This document shows, one piece after another, positions 16,741 to 24,813 of a DNA stretch of 64,000 bases. Numbering within the stretch: position 1 is the stretch's first letter; each line of letters starts with the position of its first letter. The notes under the pieces were generated by a model that searched no databases, was not told the DNA's origin, and was given only the letters and a program-made list of their open reading frames with translations. Origin of the DNA: Clostridia bacterium (GTDB lineage Bacteria; Bacillota; Clostridia; Oscillospirales; CAG-272); assembly GCA_017399305.1 (NCBI GenBank), contig JAFQDK010000042.1, positions 105,198 through 169,197 on the forward strand. The letters run 5' to 3'. Position numbers and translations under genes: made by a program.

Positions 16741-17607
16741 CTATTTTCCTTTTCTGCGGCGGTATTCATCGGGAGAAACTCCGAGTTTCTTTTTGAATGA
16801 AGATGAGAAGTGCTGCGAACTTGAAAAATTAAGTACATCTGCAATTTCGGCAATACTATACATGTTATCCTCAAGCATGGTGCATGCTGCTTGCATCTTT
16901 CTTTGCAGAATATATTGCTTGGGCGTGTAGCCGTATTTTTCGCTGAATATACTTATGATGTATGATTTGTTAAGATAAAAATGCTGAGCGATATCATCAA
17001 GCGTTACGTTGTATGACAGACCTGAGTCGATGTAGTCTTTGATACGTTCTGCTGTGCTGACGGTTGCACGCTGTACCTTGCGGTGTTCGGTAGCCGCCGT
17101 GATCAGCATTTCGCACATGATTTTGGCGCACTCGGTCATAATGACGTCGGAATTGTCAACGTTCACATCTGAAAGCAGATCACGCAGACGTTCAAAATAA
17201 ACCAGCGTTTGTGACTCTGGAATAACTATTGCACCATCGGTAAGACCGTATGCATTTACAACTCCGTCGAGAAGTCGACCGCTGACATTGATCCAGATTT
17301 TGCTGTATGGATCTTCTTGGTCAGAATAGTATAGATGTGAGTGCAGTCTGTTCAAAAAATAAAAATCACCTTTTTGAACAGTGAACTTTTTTCCGTCACA
17401 TTCTATATGGCCTTTTCCTCCGAGCACATATTCTAAAACATATATACTTTTAGTATCAGTTTTCACGCGGGTTCGCTCAACGAGATAAGTAGGGCAAGGA
17501 AAGTTTTTTCCCATGCTTTCAATAAAGAAGATATTGTTTTTGCTATAGTCGCCGCTTGCACGATATATAAAACTCACGATGCCGCTTACGATTCTTGACA
17601 AAACCAT
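16741..17607 (-). CDS. AraC-family transcriptional regulator with cupin sensor domain
   Basis: This protein of about 288 residues has an N-terminal cupin-like sensor (about 30-150; VLGGKGHIECDGKKF, QKGDFYFLNRL) and a C-terminal pair of helix-turn-helix units (about 185-285; DDIAQHFYLNKSYIISIF, SIAEIADVLNFSSSQHF, GVSPDEYRR). Such regulators often sense a sugar and control carbohydrate-use genes. The promoter is at 17635-17663. The start is ATG 17607; a GTG codon directly upstream is also possible, and the Shine-Dalgarno (TAGG) is unusually close. It ends in TAG, showing that amber is an ordinary stop in this genome. Confidence 0.88.
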   Translation of the reverse strand: MVLSRIVSGIVSFIYRASGDYSKNNIFFIESMGKNFPCPTYLVERTRVKTDTKSIYVLEYVLGGKGHIECDGKKFTVQKGDFYFLNRLHSHLYYSDQEDPYSKIWINVSGRLLDGVVNAYGLTDGAIVIPESQTLVYFERLRDLLSDVNVDNSDVIMTECAKIMCEMLITAATEHRKVQRATVSTAERIKDYIDSGLSYNVTLDDIAQHFYLNKSYIISIFSEKYGYTPKQYILQRKMQAACTMLEDNMYSIAEIADVLNFSSSQHFSSSFKKKLGVSPDEYRRRKGK

Positions 17608-17634
17608 CACCTACACTTTTTGTACATTAATTTT

Positions 17635-17663
17635 ATTATAAAACCGCACATCAGACTTGTCAA
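17635..17663 (-). promoter_or_regulatory. Promoter of the AraC-type regulator
   Basis: Minus-strand TTGACA (17663-17658) and TATAAT (17640-17635) with a 17-base spacer form a full-consensus promoter about 28 bases before the start. Confidence 0.8.
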
Positions 17664-17698
17664 TATAATCTATAAAATTTGTACAAAATGTCGAAAAA

Positions 17699-17730
17699 GA
17701 ATAAACGACTGCAGATGCAGTCGTTTATTC
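17699..17730 (-). terminator. Terminator after the XRE regulator, overlapping its end
   Basis: GAATAAACGACTGC and GCAGTCGTTTATTC form a 14-bp stem with loop AGAT. The stem overlaps the last codons of the XRE gene. Confidence 0.75.
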
Positions 17731-18057
17731 TTTGTTCTGAGTCAGTTGTAGTTCTATCAGACTTACAATAAGTCGCTTTTGTTCTTTAGACAACTGCGAG
17801 AATTTTTTAGTAAAGTCATCCGCAAGATAGTTGTTTTGATCTGCTGAGATACCTGTTATGAAATATGAGATATCACAATCAAGTATGGTACTTATGCGAC
17901 AAAGTAGATCTAAGCTTATTTTTGTAGCGCCTCTTTCTACTTGGCTTACATATCCTACAGTTACATCAAGCTTTTCTGAAAGATGATCTTGCGTTAATTT
18001 GCGAGATTTTCTCTTGATTTTTATTCGGTTTCCTATTGCTTTGTAATCAACACTCAT
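17725..18057 (-). CDS. XRE-family helix-turn-helix regulator
   Basis: The 110-residue protein has an N-terminal Cro/C1-type helix-turn-helix (residues 5-65; RKLTQDHLSEKLDVTVGYVS, then QVERGATKISLDLLCRI) and a short helical tail (about 75-110) that could mediate dimerisation. It is divergent from the RCC1-CuAO gene, with a 9-bp inverted repeat at 18090-18130 between them. Local control of that surface-protein cluster, or autoregulation, is a reasonable inference. No effector domain is present. Confidence 0.9.
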   Translation of the reverse strand: MSVDYKAIGNRIKIKRKSRKLTQDHLSEKLDVTVGYVSQVERGATKISLDLLCRISTILDCDISYFITGISADQNNYLADDFTKKFSQLSKEQKRLIVSLIELQLTQNKE

Positions 18058-18089
18058 AATAACACCTCTGTGTATATTCTTGCAGTAAT

Positions 18090-18166
18090 AACTATAAAAA
18101 TACAGACGTTTTCGACTGAAATTTATAGTTTTCTATGTTGATTTTTGGATAATTATACTATATAAT
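18090..18166 (+). promoter_or_regulatory. Operator-like palindrome and promoter ahead of the RCC1-CuAO gene
   Basis: AACTATAAA (18090-18098) and TTTATAGTT (18122-18130) are perfect inverted arms separated by 23 bases. Directly after them, TTGATT (18138-18143) and TATAAT (18161-18166) with a 17-base spacer form a promoter firing toward the RCC1-CuAO gene. The palindrome lies between two divergent genes, the usual place for an XRE-type operator. Confidence 0.55.
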
Positions 18167-18218
18167 ATTGTCAATAACTTCCGCATGGAAGGTATGAATT
18201 GTTTATATGGAGGCTATG

Positions 18219-19709
18219 ATGAAAAAAGTTTTATCAGTTTTAGTAACAATTGCAGTATTAACTGCTTTGCTTGTGTTGACCTCTTTTGCAAATGAAGCGA
18301 AGTTGCCGATGGTGTATGCAGGTTATAATTTTGCAGCGGCGATTAATACCAATGGTGATCTTTTTACTTGGGGAGATAATTATTATGGTCAGTTAGGAGA
18401 TGGCTCGTCTGACAGAACTACTCCCAAAAAAGTGATGAGCAACGTTAAAATGGCGGCGGTAGGCCATGGTACAGATTATTATATGCTGGCTTTGAAAAAT
18501 GATGGCACGCTTTGGGCATGGGGTGAATGCGGTCCTTTGAATTTGGATAGCAAAAAGCCGATAAGAATTGCTACTAATGTTGCATCGGTAAAGGTTAGTG
18601 GTGCATCTGTCTTTATTATAAAAAATGACAACACTCTGTGGGCGTGTGGATACAATGGAGACAGCAATCTTGGAATAGGTATGGGCTTGCCAGGCGATAA
18701 GGTAACTAGTTTTACGAAAGTTTTAACCAATGTAAAAGAAATTTTTGTTGATCCGTTGTACTCTGCCGCTTTTGCATTAAAGAAAGACGGAACACTTTGG
18801 GCATGGGGAGATAGAATAGACGAAGATCTCATGGCATCTTATCATTCGCCCGAAGACTACGGAAGACAAGACTTTGATACAATGTATATGGCAAGTCAAA
18901 TTGATGAAAAAATCGCAGAATGTATGTTTTATGATCATGTTTTATACTGTAAAAGAACTACAGGCGGTTTGATATCTTATAGGTATGCTCCAAGCCCATA
19001 CAACAAAGATTATTATATGTATTCGCGCAGTAATAGTAGTTTTTCCTATCCTGTAAAATTCAGAATTAGATACGGGGAATACACGTTAGAGACTGATGCT
19101 ACCGGCAATAAACTTAAGGCCACGGGCGGTATGTATGAATACGGTAGCAGCTTGGCTGTATCAAACGGAAGTGTAGTGCTTGACAATTTCTATTATGCGA
19201 CTTTGTCAGGCGAAACATATACTTATGCAATGGCTATTACCAAAGACGGAAATCTTTGGGCATGGGGATATAACTACGATGGCAGACTTGGTATCGGAAA
19301 CAAAGTTGACCAAAATAAACCTGTTAAGGTCATGAATCTCGGTGCACCTAATGCAGAAGCAAAGGTAATTGTAAAAATCAACGGAAGCACCGTTACATTT
19401 GCAGACCAGAAGCCTGTTATCGAGGGAGGACGTACCCTTGTTCCTGTAAGAGCTGCTATGGAAAAAGCAGGGGCAACTGTATCATGGGATGGTGCAACAA
19501 GTACCTCTATTATCAAGAAAGGCGGCACTACAGTTAAGCTCACTATCGGTAGCAGTACAATGTATGTCAACGGCAGAGCAGTTACACTTGATGTTCCGGC
19601 AAAGATTATAAACAATCGTACACTTATTCCTCTTCGTGCTGTGGCTGAAGCGCTTAACGGCAAAGTTTCGTGGGATGCATCAACATCCACCGCGAATATT
19701 ACATTTTAA
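18219..19709 (+). CDS. Secreted RCC1-repeat protein with C-terminal CuAO-N module
   Basis: The protein of about 496 residues starts at ATG 18219, because GGAGG at 18209-18213 is its Shine-Dalgarno and the earlier in-frame ATG overlaps it. A signal peptide (about 1-24) is followed by RCC1/beta-propeller repeats marked by LFTWGDNYYGQLGDG, LKNDGTLWAWG (three variants) and LWAWGYNYDGRLGIG. A Tyr/Ser-rich insertion (about 205-330) interrupts the blades. The C-terminal 120 residues are a CuAO-N module (GGRTLVPVRAAMEKAG, NNRTLIPLRAVAEALNG). This module occurs in secreted clostridial proteins without any oxidase domain and may serve anchoring; no copper chemistry is implied. The next gene starts 11 bases downstream. 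Confidence 0.85.
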   Translation: MKKVLSVLVTIAVLTALLVLTSFANEAKLPMVYAGYNFAAAINTNGDLFTWGDNYYGQLGDGSSDRTTPKKVMSNVKMAAVGHGTDYYMLALKNDGTLWAWGECGPLNLDSKKPIRIATNVASVKVSGASVFIIKNDNTLWACGYNGDSNLGIGMGLPGDKVTSFTKVLTNVKEIFVDPLYSAAFALKKDGTLWAWGDRIDEDLMASYHSPEDYGRQDFDTMYMASQIDEKIAECMFYDHVLYCKRTTGGLISYRYAPSPYNKDYYMYSRSNSSFSYPVKFRIRYGEYTLETDATGNKLKATGGMYEYGSSLAVSNGSVVLDNFYYATLSGETYTYAMAITKDGNLWAWGYNYDGRLGIGNKVDQNKPVKVMNLGAPNAEAKVIVKINGSTVTFADQKPVIEGGRTLVPVRAAMEKAGATVSWDGATSTSIIKKGGTTVKLTIGSSTMYVNGRAVTLDVPAKIINNRTLIPLRAVAEALNGKVSWDASTSTANITF

Positions 19710-19720
19710 AGGAGAAAAAT

Positions 19721-20638
19721 ATGAGTACGCTTAGAGATTATGTAGGCGAGGTGCTCAATGCCGAACTTACATGCTATACATATTATAACGCGATAAGAGA
19801 GTTTAAAGAGGAACGGAACAAGTATGATGTTCATTATACCGCCAACTCTCCGCAGCTTGAAGATGATTCTATAAGCGGCGAGGACATTATGGGTTCTCTG
19901 GTGGTAGGCTTGCTGTTTTGGCTTGGCGGATTTATAGCCATGGGAATTCTATTAGGTATGATGTTTGACTCTATTAAGAATTCCGTTAGTACCGAGTTTA
20001 TCATATTTATGATTTTTGGCTTTCCGGTTATTATAGCTATTGTCGGAATTGTGATCATGATTAAAAAAGATAAGAGTGCTGTTACGGAGAGAAATGAATA
20101 CAAAATGCGCGAATATAATCGCGAACGCGAGCGCTGCAAACAAATCAATGCGGAGAATGATATTAAAGTAAGACGCATAGATGAACAGCTTGCTGAACTC
20201 AGAGCCGGTCAAAGCGTTGCTCGCAATCAGAGAGAAACGCTTTATAGCGTGGGTGTTATTCATAAGGATTACAGACATTTGTATCAAGTGGCAAAGATAT
20301 TTGAATATCTTGACACCGGCATTTGCACATCTTTAGAAGGCTCGACAGGAGCGTATATACTTTGCAGGCAGGAAACTCGAATGGAAACGCTTGCCGATCT
20401 GTTGGTGCAGATAAGAAATGATATTCGCGAGTTGAAAGGTATTTGTTATTCTTTGTATGAAGGTATAAATACCGCCAATCAACAGATAGGAAAACTTTGC
20501 AGTAGCATGGATGAAACATTGCGCTTGCAAAGCAAGATAGAAAAAAACACGCAGATAACCGCGTACAATTCGCAGATTGCAGCAAATGAGGCAAGGATTC
20601 AATCGGATATGATGATTTATTCCTCGTTGATAAATTGA
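19721..20638 (+). CDS. Two-TM coiled-coil protein of unknown function
   Basis: I do not recognise the family. I chose ATG 19721, which follows AAAGGAG, over an earlier in-frame start that overlaps the preceding gene; this gives 305 residues. After a 60-residue N-terminal part come two membrane helices (about 57-82 and 92-115), then a long charged helical segment (about 120-180) predicted as coiled coil, and a C-terminal helical region with repeated Gln/Asn/Ala (about 250-305). The large C-terminal part probably faces the cytoplasm. It lies between two CuAO-N surface proteins in a tight cluster, which suggests a shared surface-assembly or trafficking role, without direct proof. Confidence 0.75.
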   Translation: MSTLRDYVGEVLNAELTCYTYYNAIREFKEERNKYDVHYTANSPQLEDDSISGEDIMGSLVVGLLFWLGGFIAMGILLGMMFDSIKNSVSTEFIIFMIFGFPVIIAIVGIVIMIKKDKSAVTERNEYKMREYNRERERCKQINAENDIKVRRIDEQLAELRAGQSVARNQRETLYSVGVIHKDYRHLYQVAKIFEYLDTGICTSLEGSTGAYILCRQETRMETLADLLVQIRNDIRELKGICYSLYEGINTANQQIGKLCSSMDETLRLQSKIEKNTQITAYNSQIAANEARIQSDMMIYSSLIN

Positions 20639-20659
20639 GTTTTTATGTGTTATAGAAGC

Positions 20660-20686
20660 AAACCGCTCGATAGAGCGGTTTGTTTT
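20660..20686 (+). terminator. Terminator between the coiled-coil gene and the lectin gene
   Basis: AAACCGCTC-gata-GAGCGGTTT is followed by TGTTTT. The lectin gene's AAAGGAG lies immediately after, so read-through or a nearby promoter must serve it. Confidence 0.8.
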
Positions 20687-20699
20687 AAAAGGAGAGAAT

Positions 20700-23186
20700 A
20701 TGAAAAAGGCAATTTGGCGTTTATTTATAATTGTTTTGCTTATATGTTTTTCGTTGCCATATTGCATGGCATATGATTATCAAGAAGGTGCTTTGGAATT
20801 CAACGGTCATATGTATAAGACTTTTAATTGTTGCTCTACGTGGAATGAAGCAAAGTATTTTTGTGAATCTATTGGAGGTCATCTTGCTACTATCACTTCT
20901 AAAGAAGAAAATGAGTTTTTGTTTAGCATGAGTGGCGGTAATGCATATTTTGGATTGTGTGATGGTGCATGGGTAACTGGTGAACCTTGTGTATATACGA
21001 ATTGGGCTAAAGGTGAACCAAACAATGAAGCTGGCAAAGAACGGTATGGAATGTTTTATTGGAAATATAAAACTGGTAAATGGAATGATGGCGATGGTAA
21101 TTTTAAAGGAGGTAATACTGTCAAGGATGCAAAGGTATTCATATGTGAATGGGATGAACTTCCTGCAAAATACATAGTTAAAATTACAGGAAATAATAAA
21201 GTATTCACCAACAAATCTATTGGTTTGACTGCCCATTGCACAGAAACTAAAAATGGCAAAACTACAACCATCATTGATAACATCAAATGGACATGCTCTG
21301 ATACGAAGATTGCGCAAATCATCCCTAATGGAAATAAACTTACTGTTAAGGGCTTGCAGCCCGGTAAAGTTACAATTACCGCAACACACACGCCTTCCGG
21401 CGCGAGTGCGGAGCACGAGATAACGATTGCAAAAAAGACTTTTGAAGAATACTTTGCAGATACAATCGGACCTCATCTTGGCACTATTAAAGGTATTAAA
21501 CTACCGTATAGCTATATAACAGAAGCAGCAAATAAAGAAGGGGAGATAGACGCATTAGAGTGGTCACTCTTCTGGCAGAATTTGTATAACGAAGATTTGT
21601 TTGGGAAGGCACTGTTAGAACAAGATTTCTTTTACAAAACAATAATTCTGCAGATGCTTCAAAACAAGATGTCAAGCAACACATATCTTGATTCTTTAAA
21701 AGAGCAGTCTGTAAGTTTTGCAGCAGATTGTATTTCGCTTGCAATTTCAAACTCAAGTGAAAAACTATCAGCTTTAAAAAGTAAAGGTAAGCTTAGCAAG
21801 AGTGAGTGTAAAGAAGTTGTTAAAGAATTGGAAAAATTAAGCAACCTTGAAGCTGGAATAGATATAGTAAGCACTTTTTATGAAGGTGGAAAGAGCTTTG
21901 ATGAAGTAGTTAACGATTGGTGTGATTATGCAATTGCATCACAAATGTCTAAAGAAACCGAGAGTGCATTGAGAGCAATGGCTGAAGTTTGCGATAATTA
22001 TTATCTTTGGAAGGCACTTACCGATGTAGCAGATACTTATGGTGATAATTCTGTAAAACTGCTTGCTCAGTCTTATGGCGAAAACATGTTAACCAAATTT
22101 ACCAGTGCCGTGTTGGAGGATACAGTCGAGGATATTTTTGAAGCGTCATCTTTACCATACAAGGCTGCTAAAGCTTGTTTGTCTGGGGCAGAGTTTGGTA
22201 CAAATGCAATATGCGCAATTTCGAGTACTTCCGAAAGCCTTTGTATGTTGGCATGTATAAATTCGATGGACTCGTATGCTAAATTAGCTTTGAACAATGC
22301 ATGCTATGATTACAACGTAGATCCTACATATGAAAAAGCATGTACCGTTGTAGGTCTTTATGACTTTTTGATGAAGACCTATGATTACGGAATAAACGAG
22401 TGCGAGGTGTATGCAGAGTATTATTACGATTGCGGACTTATCAATTATATTAAGGATGTTTTTTCTGAGAATCATAGAACTGAGAAGAGAAGCGTACTTG
22501 AATGGATAGAGTCGTATAACGGTGCTGTAAACAAGGCAAAGAGCAGACGCCGCAATGCTGAAATTGAATATGGAATACAAAACGGCGAGCTTGTATATGT
22601 GGTTGTTATAACAGAGTATAACGGAATGGTTATAGATACAAACATTACCACACAAAGCACAGGAAAAGTGTACCGCGCCGCATCTGAATCTTCAATAACT
22701 GTTCCTTCTGTTTGGATGAAAGATACGCTTAAAATAGATTTTAGCGGATGCTATTATGATGAAGCGTATACAAAGCAGTATTCGCCAAAGGCGCTTGATG
22801 ATCATACGGTTTTGTATAGAAATATAACTCTGACAACAACTCCGTATGTAGAGGTAAACGGAAAGCGAATTGTTTTCACGGACCAAAAGGCTATTATTGA
22901 GGATGGACGCACTTTAGTTCCTGTAAGAGATATTTCAAACGCATTAAAGTATAATGTGGATTGGGATGCATCTGAAAGGAAGATAACGCTTACAAAAGGC
23001 GCAAAGAGGGTTGTGCTTTATATTAATTCGAATCGAATTTGGGTGAATGGACAGCCGCATTATATTGATGTACCGGCTAAGATATACAACGACAGAACAC
23101 TCATTCCGCTTCGTGCAGTTTCTACAGCGTTTGGTTGCGAGGTAGACTGGAACGCAGAAAAAAGAATAGCGAGTATTAAATCCTAA
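20700..23186 (+). CDS. Secreted C-type-lectin / Ig-like / CuAO-N surface protein
   Basis: The 828-residue protein has a signal peptide (about 1-24) and then a C-type lectin-like domain (about 30-155; WNEAKYFCESIGGHLATI, the EPN sugar-specificity triplet in GEPNN, and WND), which in other proteins binds mannose-type sugars with calcium. A BIG2-like Ig domain follows (about 158-245; KGLQPGKVTITATHTPSG), then a large helical region of unknown fold (about 250-690), and a C-terminal CuAO-N module (about 715-828; DGRTLVPVRDISNALK, NDRTLIPLRAVSTAFG). It probably acts as a wall-associated adhesin or substrate binder. The helical middle has no recognised homology. Confidence 0.85.
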   Translation: MKKAIWRLFIIVLLICFSLPYCMAYDYQEGALEFNGHMYKTFNCCSTWNEAKYFCESIGGHLATITSKEENEFLFSMSGGNAYFGLCDGAWVTGEPCVYTNWAKGEPNNEAGKERYGMFYWKYKTGKWNDGDGNFKGGNTVKDAKVFICEWDELPAKYIVKITGNNKVFTNKSIGLTAHCTETKNGKTTTIIDNIKWTCSDTKIAQIIPNGNKLTVKGLQPGKVTITATHTPSGASAEHEITIAKKTFEEYFADTIGPHLGTIKGIKLPYSYITEAANKEGEIDALEWSLFWQNLYNEDLFGKALLEQDFFYKTIILQMLQNKMSSNTYLDSLKEQSVSFAADCISLAISNSSEKLSALKSKGKLSKSECKEVVKELEKLSNLEAGIDIVSTFYEGGKSFDEVVNDWCDYAIASQMSKETESALRAMAEVCDNYYLWKALTDVADTYGDNSVKLLAQSYGENMLTKFTSAVLEDTVEDIFEASSLPYKAAKACLSGAEFGTNAICAISSTSESLCMLACINSMDSYAKLALNNACYDYNVDPTYEKACTVVGLYDFLMKTYDYGINECEVYAEYYYDCGLINYIKDVFSENHRTEKRSVLEWIESYNGAVNKAKSRRRNAEIEYGIQNGELVYVVVITEYNGMVIDTNITTQSTGKVYRAASESSITVPSVWMKDTLKIDFSGCYYDEAYTKQYSPKALDDHTVLYRNITLTTTPYVEVNGKRIVFTDQKAIIEDGRTLVPVRDISNALKYNVDWDASERKITLTKGAKRVVLYINSNRIWVNGQPHYIDVPAKIYNDRTLIPLRAVSTAFGCEVDWNAEKRIASIKS

Positions 23187-23190
23187 CAAA

Positions 23191-23217
23191 AAAAGGAACC
23201 CTTAAAGGGTTCCTTTT
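23191..23217. terminator. Bidirectional terminator
   Basis: AAAAGGAACCC-ttaaa-GGGTTCCTTTT lies between the convergent lectin gene and the AbrB-like gene and has A- and T-runs on both sides. Confidence 0.88.
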
Positions 23218-23221
23218 ACTT

Positions 23222-23464
23222 TTACATTTTAGCCAGCTTTTGGCGGCAAGCGCGGCAAACATTTTTGCCTTCAAGTTCAACAAGATTTTCTTTGCTACCG
23301 CAGAAAAGGCAGGTAGGTGAGTATTTTTCAAGTATGATGGTGTTGCCCTCGACAAATATTTCGATATCATCGCCTGTTGAGATCTCCATATGCTTGCGGA
23401 GCTCGATTGGCAAAACGATTCTTCCGAGAGCGTCTATTTTTCTAACAATTCCGGTAGATTTCAT
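23222..23464 (-). CDS. AbrB/SpoVT-type regulator with zinc-ribbon-like tail
   Basis: The 80-residue protein has the swapped-hairpin AbrB DNA-binding domain (residues 1-45; GIVRKIDALGRIVLPIELRK) followed by a short segment with two CxxC pairs (CLFCG and CRACR) that could bind zinc. AbrB proteins control transition-state and early sporulation genes in Firmicutes. It lies downstream of spoVS on the same strand, fitting a sporulation or growth-phase role. The Cys tail is a variant seen in clostridial AbrB paralogues. Targets are not visible. Confidence 0.9.
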   Translation of the reverse strand: MKSTGIVRKIDALGRIVLPIELRKHMEISTGDDIEIFVEGNTIILEKYSPTCLFCGSKENLVELEGKNVCRACRQKLAKM

Positions 23465-23593
23465 AATGCAGCCTCCTTATATTTTTCACAACCAAGATTT
23501 TCTATAAGCTTCTATATTCTGGTAATATTTTACCATTTGCGACAAAGCTTGTCAATATATATTTGTAAAAAAATAGAAATTTTTTACGTTTTT

Positions 23594-23860
23594 TTAAATC
23601 TTGGCGGATGTAATTTTAAAGCGTATAGCAGTACGCTCTTCGCCGTCAATTTCGATCTCTTCAAAACTGGGCTGAGCATAGATTGCAACGCCGGTGGGGG
23701 CAAGAAAACCTGTAGCAATGGCGATAGCTTTTACAGATTGATTTACGGCGCCTGCACCGATAGCCTGAATCTCAGCTTCGGAATCGTCACGGATTGCAGC
23801 GGCGAGTGCGCCTGCAACAGAATTAGCGCTTGATTTAGAAGAAACTTTCAAAATGTTCAT
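23594..23860 (-). CDS. spoVS: Stage V sporulation protein S
   Basis: The 88-residue product begins MNILKVSSKSSANSVAGALA and contains EIQAIGAGAVNQSVKAIAIA, the conserved Alba-like core of SpoVS. In Bacillus it is needed for normal spore coat and cortex maturation. I chose the ATG at 23860, which has an AAAGGAT Shine-Dalgarno, over an in-frame start seven codons earlier. It follows rny-ymdB in the order also found in Bacillus and other spore formers. Its presence supports sporulation ability. Confidence 0.96.
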   Translation of the reverse strand: MNILKVSSKSSANSVAGALAAAIRDDSEAEIQAIGAGAVNQSVKAIAIATGFLAPTGVAIYAQPSFEEIEIDGEERTAIRFKITSAKI

Positions 23861-23953
23861 AATAATTATCCTTTCTGTCATATCATGTCTACGATAACAG
23901 TATACATACTAATTGTGACAGAAAAATGAACTTTTTGTAAAATATATGGAAAA

Positions 23954-24712
23954 TCAAATGCGACAAATTGATGTTGCTTTGTTGTTTTCAATCGTCACAA
24001 TGGCGCCTGAAAGCTTGATGTCACCGGTTGCAACTATGAATTTCTGAGGAAGACCGGTTGTAAATTTTTTCAGAATTACACTTTTGTCTGTACCGAGAAT
24101 TCCGCCGGTAGGTCCGCACATGCCAAGGTCGGTTATATATGCGGTACCGCCGTCGAGAATACATTCGTCAGCGGTTTGAACATGGGTGTGCGTGCCAAAA
24201 ACGATAGCGGCTCTGCCGCAGAGGTAGTATCCCATTGCCTGTTTTTCGGCGGTGGCTTCTGCATGGAAATCGAGTACCGCAAAGTCGTATCTGCCTTCAT
24301 TTCGCTTAAGTGCGCGGTCGACAGCTTCAAATGGATTTTGTGCATGATCCATTGACATCATGCCAAGCAGATTAAGCACAAGCACATTGTAACCGTTGCA
24401 GTCAAATATAGTTTCACCGCAGCCGGGCGCGGCATACGGTGCATTAAGCGGACGCAAAATATATTTGCTGTCATCAAGCATTGTGTAGAGGGCCTTGTTG
24501 TGGAATATGTGGTTGCCGCCGGTGATAACGTCAACGCCGCCATCAAGCAGCGCTTGTGCATCTTCAGGAGAAAGCCCCATGATGTCGGTGGCATTTTCGC
24601 CATTGGCGATGACCATGTCGATTCCTTTTTCTTTTCTGAGCGACCAAAGATTTTTTGAGAGATATTCAACAGTTTTTCTTCCAACAATATCGCCGAGAAG
24701 TAAGAGTTTCAT
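23954..24712 (-). CDS. ymdB: YmdB-type metallophosphoesterase (TIGR00282)
   Basis: The 252-residue enzyme has a calcineurin-like dinuclear-metal site: LLLGDIVGR, ANGENAT, GGNHIFHN, DFHAEATAEKQAMG and THTHVQTAD. In Bacillus, YmdB hydrolyses 2',3'-cyclic nucleotides and influences biofilm and developmental choices. I started at MKLLLLGD; the longer reading adds 12 residues with no support. It lies downstream of rny behind a terminator hairpin and upstream of spoVS, the usual Firmicutes order. Confidence 0.95.
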   Translation of the reverse strand: MKLLLLGDIVGRKTVEYLSKNLWSLRKEKGIDMVIANGENATDIMGLSPEDAQALLDGGVDVITGGNHIFHNKALYTMLDDSKYILRPLNAPYAAPGCGETIFDCNGYNVLVLNLLGMMSMDHAQNPFEAVDRALKRNEGRYDFAVLDFHAEATAEKQAMGYYLCGRAAIVFGTHTHVQTADECILDGGTAYITDLGMCGPTGGILGTDKSVILKKFTTGLPQKFIVATGDIKLSGAIVTIENNKATSICRI

Positions 24713-24782
24713 AACGTGATTGTAAAACAGAGTTTTGAGGTATGTCAACTCTGATTTGCCTTTCTATCTTGTTTTGAAAAAA

Positions 24783-24808
24783 ACTGCTTCGGGAGAACCC
24801 GAAGCAGT
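24783..24808 (-). terminator. Terminator between rny and ymdB
   Basis: ACTGCTTCGGG-agaa-CCCGAAGCAGT is followed on the minus strand by seven T residues. It should reduce but may not abolish rny-ymdB co-transcription. Confidence 0.85.
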
Positions 24809-24813
24809 ATGTT

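Noticed and set aside
13867-23186. Prophage or mobile island
   Set aside because: No integrase, transposase, phage structural gene or attachment repeat was seen, so the surface-gene block is treated as chromosomal.
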